A DNA stretch of 64,000 nucleotides from JAGVSR01 sp963786675 (GTDB taxonomy: Bacteria; Pseudomonadota; Alphaproteobacteria; Rhizobiales; Hyphomicrobiaceae), in the NCBI GenBank assembly GCA_963786675.1, contig CAWAZY010000004.1, positions 186,001-250,000 on the forward strand, in the 5' to 3' direction. A model generated the notes under the pieces. The model was not told where the DNA came from, did no database searches, and worked only from the letters and a program-made list of their open reading frames with translations. Shown piece after piece: positions 45,632 through 54,239 of the stretch (positions are counted from its first letter, which is position 1; each line of letters starts with the position of its first letter). The translations under genes and the position numbers were made by a program.

Positions 45632-46390
45632 TTATCCCTCGGCCATCGCGGTCCGGGCTTGAGACGCCAGCGCGGCCAGTGCCCGCCGCGCATCGCCGGG
45701 CGTGGCGATCGGCGATGAAAAATTGAGCCGCGCGGCACCCGATGGACCACGCACATCCAGCCCCTCGGGGTCGATCCCGCACATGCGCCACGTCCCGCTC
45801 ATCGAATCGGCACCGCCACTGGTTGCTGCATAAAGCGCCACGGCATCGGCGTGATCGGCATTCATGTGCTCTAGAATTTCGTCTTCGGCAGCCGCCAGCG
45901 CCGCCGCGTCGCTGACATCGATCAGAACATCGGATGCGTCCAAATCAACGATTCGTCCGAATCCGCCCACGAAATGGACCTTCTCGATATGCAGCTGGTA
46001 GAACGCGAAATCGGCAAAGCCCGCGTACATCTCAGCTTCGGGATGCCGGTTTAAAAAGCGGCGCCGGTGGGCTGCGTCGCTCGTGATCGCGATGCGCCCC
46101 ATCAGACTGACGCGGCCGCCGGCCAGCGGATCGCCCGCGGGACTTGTGCCGTCGATCATCACGCTCACCCGAGGATCGGCGAACAGGTTCTGTGTATGCA
46201 CCGCAAGCCGCGACAAGAGCATGAGCGGCGCACCCTCAACGGTGGACGCCAAGGTCACCAGCGAGGCGTATGGCGCACCCGTGGATGGGAGAAGAGTGGC
46301 CAGCGCGCCCTTCAGAGCCTGCCGGGTCAGGGTGCGCACAGCAACCGCCGCCGAGGCCTTTGGACCTGATTTTTCTAGCTTTTCCGCCAT
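45632..46390 (-). CDS. HugZ/pyridoxamine-oxidase-like heme or flavin protein
   Basis: The 252-residue protein has an N-terminal split-barrel flavin-reductase-like domain (GAPYASLVTLASTVEGAPLM, LSRLAVHTQNLFADPRVSVM) and a C-terminal DUF2470 domain (EDEILEHMNADHADAVALYA). This combination is that of the HugZ/HutZ family, some of which degrade heme; others are of unknown activity. The conserved HMNADH segment is intact. It is divergent from chvI with 153 bases between starts, so a shared control region is possible. Confidence 0.85.
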   Translation of the reverse strand: MAEKLEKSGPKASAAVAVRTLTRQALKGALATLLPSTGAPYASLVTLASTVEGAPLMLLSRLAVHTQNLFADPRVSVMIDGTSPAGDPLAGGRVSLMGRIAITSDAAHRRRFLNRHPEAEMYAGFADFAFYQLHIEKVHFVGGFGRIVDLDASDVLIDVSDAAALAAAEDEILEHMNADHADAVALYAATSGGADSMSGTWRMCGIDPEGLDVRGPSGAARLNFSSPIATPGDARRALAALASQARTAMAEG

Positions 46391-46543
46391 ATCGTTGGGG
46401 TGTTCCTGGTTCGGAGCTTTGCGTCCGCGTTGCCGTTCAGCTAGGGTTCACACCCGTTGCCGGAATGTCGGCCCGCCACAATTGATCCAAGTTGGGGCCA
46501 TATTGCGCCGAGGATGACAACGGCGCTGCAAGGAAAAGGTGTC

Positions 46544-47251
46544 ATGAAGGAAAAGACCACCATCGCGTTGGTCGACGACGAGCGCAACATCCTGACGTCT
46601 CTGGGCCTGGCCCTCGAGGCGGAAGGTTACAAGGTGCGCACCTACAATGACGGCGCGTCCGCACTGGAAGCGCTGACGGAAGATCCCGCTGACTTGGGCA
46701 TCTTCGACATCAAGATGCCGCGCATGGACGGCATGGAGCTTCTGCGCCGTGTGCGTCAGCAATCGGACATGCCCGTCATCTTTCTCACGTCCAAGGACGA
46801 GGAGATCGACGAGCTTTTCGGTCTCAAGATGGGCGCGGACGATTACATCACCAAGCCGTTCTCCCAGCGCCTGATCGTCGAACGCGTGCGCGCCATTCTG
46901 CGCCGCTTCGCCCCCAAGGATGGCTCCGTCACGACGCCTCAGGTGTCCCACACCCTGGAGCGGGGCAAACTGAAACTCGATCCGGAGCGCCACACCTGCC
47001 ATTGGGACAACCGGCCCGTGACCCTCACGGTAACGGAATTCCTGATCCTGCAGGCGCTCGCTCAGCGTCCGGGCGTGGTTAAGACCCGCGACGCGTTGAT
47101 GGATGCGGCCTACGATGATCAAGTCTATGTTGACGACCGCACCATCGACAGTCACATCAAGCGGCTGAGAAAGAAGTTCAAGCAGGTCGATGACGACTTC
47201 GACGTGATTGAAACTCTGTACGGCGTCGGCTACCGCTTCAAGGAAGCCTAG
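46544..47251 (+). CDS. chvI: Response regulator ChvI
   Basis: ChvI is the OmpR-type regulator of the ChvG-ChvI (ExoS-ChvI) pathway that controls acid response, exopolysaccharide and envelope genes in this order. The 235-residue protein has a receiver domain (IALVDDERNILTSLGLAL, phospho-acceptor Asp55 in IFDIKMPRMDG, LTSKDEE, DDYITKPFS) and a winged-helix output domain (LTVTEFLILQALAQRPGVVK, DRTIDSHIKRLRKKFK). I chose the ATG at 46544, preceded by AAGGAAAAGG. chvG follows 93 bases downstream. Whether it controls the alg locus of this window is a fair question. Confidence 0.95.
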   Translation: MKEKTTIALVDDERNILTSLGLALEAEGYKVRTYNDGASALEALTEDPADLGIFDIKMPRMDGMELLRRVRQQSDMPVIFLTSKDEEIDELFGLKMGADDYITKPFSQRLIVERVRAILRRFAPKDGSVTTPQVSHTLERGKLKLDPERHTCHWDNRPVTLTVTEFLILQALAQRPGVVKTRDALMDAAYDDQVYVDDRTIDSHIKRLRKKFKQVDDDFDVIETLYGVGYRFKEA

Positions 47252-47344
47252 GGCGGCTTCTAGCGGCCCCCGCCACCCAAGACCCTGGCAGGAAGATCCG
47301 GCCTGTAGTGCCGGCTTCCCGCACAGGCCGCGCGGAGGAGCGAC

Positions 47345-49165
47345 GTGACGCTCGAAACGGAGCGGCTGCCGGTTTCCGGCACCCTTATGACGGGCTTGCG
47401 AAACGCGCTGCGCCGCCTGGGCATCGCGTGGCGCAAGCTTTTGCGTGGCCGCGTGTTCAAATCGGCCTCCGCCAGCCTGTTGCGGCGCATTCTGATCGCC
47501 AACCTCGCCGGGCTGGCCGTCATGATCGGCGGCATCTACTACCTCAGCCATTATCAGGAATGGCTTGTCGAAGCGAAGAAGGAGAGCCTGCGGACGCAAG
47601 GCGAACTCATCGCGGCGGCCATTGCCAGCGATGCGCGGATTGAACAGGGCAATATCGAAATCGATCTCGATAATGCCGACCGTCCGAATAGCGGCGCAGT
47701 CCCTTATCGCGACGACGGCTTTGCGGCGTTGCAGCTGTCTATCCGCCCCGAACGCGCCACCCCCATTCTACGGCGGCTGATCCAGCACACGAAAAATCGC
47801 GCCCGCATTTACGGCCGCGATGGAACCATGATCGTCGATACAGCCACGCTGCTGACACGCGGACAGCTCTCCCGCGCCGCTGAAGGCACGCCCAAATCGG
47901 CCAAGACCAAGAATTTCTGGACCCGGCTGACCGCGGTCCTGATTGACAAGCACCTGCCTGTTTATCGCGAGATCGGCAACGCCAAGGGCACGTCGTATCC
48001 GGAAGTCCGCAAGGCGCTGACGGGACAGGCGACCCCGCTGCTGCTGATCGACGAAGACAACGAGCAGATCGTCTCGATGGCGGTCCCAATCCAGCGCTCC
48101 AACACCATCCTCGGTGCCTTGTTGCTGTCGACCCGCCCCGGCGACGTGGACAAGAGCCTCGCGGAAGAACGCTCGCGCATCGCTCTTCTGGCTGTTGTGG
48201 CGATCCTCGCCACGATCATTTCCGCGCTCCTGCTCGCCCGCACCGTGGCCGAACCGATCCGCCGGCTTTCCGACGCCGCCGAAGAAGTCAGCCGCAACAT
48301 CGCCGCGCGCCAGCATTTGCCCGATTATACCGAACGCAACGACGAAGTGGGCCAGCTGGCCCGGGCGTTTCGCGCCATGACAGCCGCGCTCTACCGGCGC
48401 ATCGAATCGAGCGAAAGCTTTGCTGCAGACGTCGCCCATGAATTGAAGAACCCGCTCGCGGCCGCACGCTCGACAGCCGAAAGTCTGGTCTACGCCAAGT
48501 CGCCCGAACAGCGCGACGAACTGGTCCGCCAGATCCAGAACGAACTGATCCGGCTCAATCGGCTGATCACAGACGTCTCCAATGCGTCGCGTCTCGATGC
48601 GGAGTTGGCCCGGCAGGCCATGGTCCCCACCAGCGTTACGGCGGTGGTCGACAGCGTCGCGCGCATCTTCAAGGACATTCTGTCGGAAGACTCGCGTTCC
48701 GTGCGCGTCATCGTGGATGCGGGGGCCCGACCCGAGCAACTCCGGGTCAATGGCCACGAGGGACGAATGGTCCAGGTGCTGACCAATTTGGTCGACAATG
48801 CCGTCTCCTTCACACCCGAAGCCGGCATCGTGACGGTAACGGTGCGCAGCGCCGCGCAACACGTCGATATCATCGTCGAAGACAACGGGCCTGGCATCCC
48901 CGACGACCGCTTGGCGATCATCTTCGACCGGTTCTACACCGACCGGCCGGACTCGGAGGCCCTGCGCGGCAAGAATTCCGGTCTGGGTCTGTCAATCTCC
49001 CGGGAAATCGTACGGGCCCACGGCGGTGAGATCTGGGCCGAGAACCGGCGCCCGCCTGGAGCCGCACCGGACGCCAAACCCATCGGCGCCCGGTTCGTCG
49101 TCCGGCTGCCGCTGGCCACCACGACCATGCGGGGAGGGTCGCCCGGTGCCACCAGCCGAACATGA
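47345..49165 (+). CDS. chvG: Sensor histidine kinase ChvG
   Basis: The 606-residue kinase starts at a GTG. It has two membrane segments (IANLAGLAVMIGGIYYL and IALLAVVAILATIISALLLA) flanking a periplasmic sensing domain, then a HAMP region (EPIRRLSDAAEEVSRNI). The phospho-acceptor is His365 in AADVAHELKNPLAAARS, and the ATPase domain has NLVDNAVSFTPE, VEDNGPGIPDDR and GLGLSISREI. In related bacteria the periplasmic domain is held off by ExoR. Its last 20 bases overlap hprK, coupling the two-component system to the PTS genes. Confidence 0.95.
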   Translation: MTLETERLPVSGTLMTGLRNALRRLGIAWRKLLRGRVFKSASASLLRRILIANLAGLAVMIGGIYYLSHYQEWLVEAKKESLRTQGELIAAAIASDARIEQGNIEIDLDNADRPNSGAVPYRDDGFAALQLSIRPERATPILRRLIQHTKNRARIYGRDGTMIVDTATLLTRGQLSRAAEGTPKSAKTKNFWTRLTAVLIDKHLPVYREIGNAKGTSYPEVRKALTGQATPLLLIDEDNEQIVSMAVPIQRSNTILGALLLSTRPGDVDKSLAEERSRIALLAVVAILATIISALLLARTVAEPIRRLSDAAEEVSRNIAARQHLPDYTERNDEVGQLARAFRAMTAALYRRIESSESFAADVAHELKNPLAAARSTAESLVYAKSPEQRDELVRQIQNELIRLNRLITDVSNASRLDAELARQAMVPTSVTAVVDSVARIFKDILSEDSRSVRVIVDAGARPEQLRVNGHEGRMVQVLTNLVDNAVSFTPEAGIVTVTVRSAAQHVDIIVEDNGPGIPDDRLAIIFDRFYTDRPDSEALRGKNSGLGLSISREIVRAHGGEIWAENRRPPGAAPDAKPIGARFVVRLPLATTTMRGGSPGATSRT

Positions 49166-49658
49166 TCAGCGCGTCCATGGGACGGCTGTCGCGGCCGGAG
49201 ACGTCGCGGCGCTGATCCGCGGTCCATCGGGGTCGGGCAAATCGGACCTCGCACTGCGTTTTCTGCAACTCCGCATGCACTGCCCGGAAGACACGCCCCT
49301 AGAACCAAAATTCTTGGAACCAAGTCTCGTCGCGGACGATCAGGTGATCCTCAAGCGGGATGGCCATGACATTTGGGCCGCGCCCCCAGATGTGCTGGCA
49401 GGCCTTCTGGAAGTCCGTGGCTTGGGCATCCTGAAATTCCCCCACCGGGCGCCTGCGCGCCTTGCCCTGATCGTGGACCTCTGCGGCAACGGCGAGGTGG
49501 ACCGCCTCCCCGATCCTTGGCCGCACGACCAGTTGCTGGGAGTATCCCTGCCGGTTCTACGCCTCGCGCCGTTTGAGCCGTCCGCCGCCCTCAAGCTGGC
49601 CTTGGCCCTCACGCGGTTGCCATGGCGCCCTGAAGACCCACGGATCGAACAGGATTAA
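49146..49658 (+). CDS. hprK: HPr kinase/phosphorylase, short alphaproteobacterial form
   Basis: This short form (about 170 residues) keeps only the catalytic domain of HprK. Walker A is LIRGPSGSGKSDLALRF, followed by SLVADDQVILKRDG and the HprK signature GLLEVRGLGILKFPH. It phosphorylates and dephosphorylates HPr on serine in response to metabolite levels. I chose the GTG at 49146, which places the Walker motif near the N-terminus as in relatives; it overlaps chvG by 20 bases. EIIA-Man and HPr follow, together making a regulatory PTS without a sugar permease. Confidence 0.92.
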   Translation: MPPAEHDQRVHGTAVAAGDVAALIRGPSGSGKSDLALRFLQLRMHCPEDTPLEPKFLEPSLVADDQVILKRDGHDIWAAPPDVLAGLLEVRGLGILKFPHRAPARLALIVDLCGNGEVDRLPDPWPHDQLLGVSLPVLRLAPFEPSAALKLALALTRLPWRPEDPRIEQD

Positions 49659-49827
49659 CGCACTGCGGGGCTTATGGCTGGAGATCAGAAGAAACTGTTG
49701 CGCAAGGGCTTTCCAGCCAGTTGTGTAATTGACTTTGCGGGGACGGCGAACAGTTGTAAGTCTGCCCGCCGCATCAAGGAAAAGGTCCCGGGCAACGCCG
49801 CGATGTCCAAGACCTAAGGAAGACCGG

Positions 49828-50232
49828 ATGATTGGACTTGTGATCGTCACACATGGGGGCCTCGCGACGGAGTTCCGCGCGGCGCTGGAGCACATCGTCG
49901 GTGCGCAGCCCCAGGTGGAGACCGTCGCCATCGGGCCGGAAGACGACATGGCCCAGAGGCGGGCTGAAATTCTCGACGCCGTGAAGCGGGCCGATAGCGG
50001 TGAGGGCGTGATCCTCCTCACCGACATGTTCGGCGGCACGCCGTCCAATCTCGCCATCTCAATCATGGACGAGGCGCCCGTCGAGGTGATCGCCGGGATC
50101 AATTTGCCAATCCTCGTCAAGCTGGCCAGCCTGCGCCGCGAATTGCCAATGGCCGAAGCCGTAACCCGCGCCCGCGAGGCCGGACGGAAGTACATCAAGG
50201 TGGCCAGCCAGGAGCTTTCGGGCGAGAGTTGA
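49828..50232 (+). CDS. PTS system mannose-type EIIA component
   Basis: The 134-residue cytosolic protein begins MIGLVIVTHGGLATEF. His9 is the expected phosphorylation site, and VILLTDMFGGTPSNLA and the C-terminal fold are typical of the ManX EIIA family. No EIIB, EIIC or EIID gene is adjacent, so it acts as a signalling rather than transport component, taking phosphate from HPr. The ATG at 49828 follows an AAGGAAG site. It lies nine bases before the HPr gene. Confidence 0.93.
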   Translation: MIGLVIVTHGGLATEFRAALEHIVGAQPQVETVAIGPEDDMAQRRAEILDAVKRADSGEGVILLTDMFGGTPSNLAISIMDEAPVEVIAGINLPILVKLASLRRELPMAEAVTRAREAGRKYIKVASQELSGES

Positions 50233-50241
50233 GCGTAAGGC

Positions 50242-50547
50242 ATGCCAGAAATCAAAGACAGCACATGGCCTGAAGCCGTCGTCACCGTCGTCAACCGCAA
50301 GGGCTTGCACGCGCGGGCTTCCGCCAAGTTCGTCAAATGCGCGGAAAGCTACAATGCAAACGTTACGGTCACGCGCGATGGGCAGTCTGTCGGCGGGTCC
50401 TCGATCATGGGGCTCATGATGCTCGCGGCCGGTCCGGGCTCGCAATTGCATATCCGTTGTGACGGGCCGGATGGCCCCGAAGCGCTCGAGGCGCTGGTCG
50501 CGCTTGTGGAAACGGGCTTTGGCGAGGAGTTGGCCGAGGAAGGCTGA
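50242..50547 (+). CDS. Phosphocarrier protein HPr
   Basis: A 101-residue HPr. His23 in NRKGLHARASAKFVK is the site phosphorylated by enzyme I, and Ser54 in GGSSIMGLMMLAA is the site expected for HprK. It passes phosphate to the EIIA gene product next door and, in this group, informs the cell of carbon and nitrogen state. It is the last gene of chvI-chvG-hprK-EIIA-HPr and ends at a terminator. Confidence 0.95.
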   Translation: MPEIKDSTWPEAVVTVVNRKGLHARASAKFVKCAESYNANVTVTRDGQSVGGSSIMGLMMLAAGPGSQLHIRCDGPDGPEALEALVALVETGFGEELAEEG

Positions 50548-50581
50548 CCGCGCGTTTTCAACACCATCGTACAAAAAGCTG

Positions 50582-50613
50582 AAGGGAGCGCATCCTGCGA
50601 TGCGCTCCCTTCT
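50582..50613. terminator. Hairpin terminator between HPr and the TadG-like gene
   Basis: A 13-bp perfect stem (AAGGGAGCGCATC at 50582-50594 and GATGCGCTCCCTT at 50599-50611) with a four-base loop. It lies between convergent genes. The T tract is weak on the plus side; on the minus side CAGCTTTTTG follows, so it may serve both strands. Confidence 0.75.
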
Positions 50614-50640
50614 TGGGTCTGTGTGTGTGGCGTTTCAGGT

Positions 50641-52077
50641 TTAGCGGGACAGGTACAACGTCGAGATCTTCAGCGCGATGTCGCGGAAGGCCTGCTTCAG
50701 CTCGTCACCGTCCTCGGCGAGGTAAGCGTGACCGGGTGTCGAGGCACAATCATTCAGCGTATTGATCGCCGTCTGATTGCCGCCGAGATCGAAACCAACG
50801 GTATAGACCTCGATCTCCTTCGCCTTCATGCCGTCGCACAGCGCGGTTGCCTGATGCCTCGACAGTGCGTTGGCAAAGCTCACCGGGGTCGGCGCGCCCG
50901 AGGTGTTGGCTCTGACGCCGAACTCGGAGTACTCGGTATTATACTCGCCGTCCGTCATCAGGATCGCGATTTTCTTCAGTTTATCCGCGCCATAGGACTT
51001 CGGTTTGGAAGCCTCCGGCAACACGCCCGCCCAATCGGGCGAGATCATGTACCAGGCCCAGGCCGTGCCAAGGTGACCGGCCGTCCCACCGCCGAGCTGC
51101 AGGCCGTCGATCTTACTCTTCAGCGTGGTCTTGTTGTTGGAGAGCGGCACGACAGCCGAGGCCGCAGGCGTGCTGCAAGAGCCCGACTTGGAGAACAGCG
51201 GCATGACATAGCTGCCCGGTCCCGGACCGACGCCGGTGTACTTGTCGTCGCCCTTGCGTTCGACGACACAGTCGCGGCGATAGAAGTCGTCCTGGCACGT
51301 GGTCCGGTTACCCCTCTTTTTGCAGGCATACCCAGGACCGGTGTAGGGGCCGGTCATCGACGGATCGCGCGCGTCCAACAGCAGATCGTTGGGCAGACGG
51401 ATATCGGCCGAGAACGGCGCCAGAGCAATCTTGGACGTGTACTCGCTCTGGTCGTCCCAGACGATGATGTCGACGAGATCCTTGGCGGCGGTCTTCATGT
51501 CGCCCAGCTTGGTGCCACTCATGGAGCCTGACACGTCGAGCATAATGCCGATCTCGATGTTGGTCTTGGCATTACCGCCGACAGCCAGCTTGGCCTTGGA
51601 GTACTCGGAGCCTGTCGTGTTCATGACCGGCAGCCGCTCGACGCCGGCGAAGGCCATGAACGGGGTCGAGATGTAGGCGTCGCCCACGGCTGTGAAGCCC
51701 AAGCCGTCGTCGACGACAACGAAGGCGATCGTGTCGGTATCCAGCGGCAGCCGGTGCTTGGAATTTTCCGTGTAGTACTGATTTGCAGCGTCGATCGCCG
51801 CCGCATGATCGCCGGTCAGCTGCAGCACGCGGCCACCCGCAAGCACCGCCGCATCCAACGCCCGCGTCGTGTCGTTGCGCGCATGGAGCCAGCGGCCGAG
51901 GTCGACCGCCGCACCGGTGAGCGCCATGAAGACGATGGCCATCAGGCCAAAGAGGATAGCAACGTCGCCGGACCGGTCGGCAACGAGCGCCGACAAAGTC
52001 TTGAACGACTTCAAGTCCGATGAGGCGCGCTGTTCCTTCAGCTGCGTCTCATGGCTCCGTGCCATAGGGTTGAACAT
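50641..52077 (-). CDS. TadG-like pilus-assembly protein with von Willebrand A domain
   Basis: About 478 residues. A short cytosolic start is followed by one membrane helix (AILFGLMAIVFMALTGAAVD) of the TadE/TadG type, then residues like DTTRALDAAVLAGGRVL typical of Flp/Tad proteins. The extracytoplasmic part holds a VWA domain with the MIDAS motif DVSGSMSG, later TDGEYNT, and a cysteine-containing insert (YACKKRGNRTTCQDDFYRRD). It would sit outside the inner membrane, perhaps anchoring the pilus or binding metal-dependent partners. No other tad genes are near, so it is an orphan. Start taken at 52077; 52065 is also possible. Confidence 0.82.
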   Translation of the reverse strand: MFNPMARSHETQLKEQRASSDLKSFKTLSALVADRSGDVAILFGLMAIVFMALTGAAVDLGRWLHARNDTTRALDAAVLAGGRVLQLTGDHAAAIDAANQYYTENSKHRLPLDTDTIAFVVVDDGLGFTAVGDAYISTPFMAFAGVERLPVMNTTGSEYSKAKLAVGGNAKTNIEIGIMLDVSGSMSGTKLGDMKTAAKDLVDIIVWDDQSEYTSKIALAPFSADIRLPNDLLLDARDPSMTGPYTGPGYACKKRGNRTTCQDDFYRRDCVVERKGDDKYTGVGPGPGSYVMPLFSKSGSCSTPAASAVVPLSNNKTTLKSKIDGLQLGGGTAGHLGTAWAWYMISPDWAGVLPEASKPKSYGADKLKKIAILMTDGEYNTEYSEFGVRANTSGAPTPVSFANALSRHQATALCDGMKAKEIEVYTVGFDLGGNQTAINTLNDCASTPGHAYLAEDGDELKQAFRDIALKISTLYLSR

Positions 52078-52535
52078 GATACAGATACTCCTGCACGCCA
52101 CACACAATCCACGGATCATAGCGACAGGAAACTTAAGAATAGTAAAAACAACAAATACAATTATACTGCGCAGAAGACCTGAAAATTCGCTGCTTATACT
52201 TATTTTTATTAAAATTGCGCGGTCGAATTTTACTTGTTATTAGCAGTATCCGCCCGCTTCAGACAGTATCTCACCCATTTATTACCAGCATCCTAACCGT
52301 ATTACTTGCAAACAGCCGACCGCAGCACGTTCGAAATCCGGCAGCGCGTTGAGACATAAAGACTTGCTTATATCTTATTGCGCCTTCTCGATGCCCAAGG
52401 TATACGGGCGCATCACGTGATGGGCGGCGCGCCTCATCCTTAGCGCAGGCCCAAGCTCGGCTGCTCGCGCCAGATTCGGCCAGCGCCGCTGTCACCAGCC
52501 CAAACGGCACACCTCAGCAATCCCAGGAGTTCGGA
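52078..52535. other. Divergent intergenic region with AT-rich core, upstream of ahcY
   Basis: The part from about 52120 to 52270 is strikingly AT-rich for this genome (runs such as TTATTTTTATTAAAATTG). It lies before the TadG-like gene and probably carries its promoter. The part nearer ahcY returns to normal base use. I looked for the SAH riboswitch known upstream of some ahcY genes and could not recognise its conserved core. Confidence 0.5.
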
Positions 52536-53943
<1,408 letters not shown>

Positions 53944-54023
53944 GGCATTCTGGTTGAAGGAGGCGGGACCACTGTCGGGTCAAGTTGCCCCGGCAATACC
54001 ACCGCCCATGTCAGAAATTAACG

Positions 54024-54051
54024 CGGCGCGGCTCGAAAGAGCCGCGCCGTT
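54024..54051 (+). terminator. Probable terminator after ahcY
   Basis: An 11-bp perfect stem (CGGCGCGGCTC at 54024-54034 and GAGCCGCGCCG at 54039-54049) with a GAAA tetraloop, followed by TTCGCATTT. The T tract is broken, so strength is uncertain. It lies 80 bases after the ahcY stop. Confidence 0.65.
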
Positions 54052-54239
54052 CGCATTTCCAGGGGTTGTGGGCGGAACCGCCACTGGTCAGCACGAGTCT
54101 CGATCCGCATAATCGGCGAGGATGATTCGGCGCGTCACGGCCGCACCTTGGCGGCTCCCGAACATCCACCAGCGTGGCGTCCGAGCCGGCAGGCTCACTT
54201 CATTTTTTGGCACGGGACCCAAGGGGCCTCATCGACCCC

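Noticed and set aside
52300..52535. Possible SAH riboswitch before ahcY
   Set aside because: I could not find the conserved core sequence or its pseudoknot pairing; a covariance-model search would settle it.
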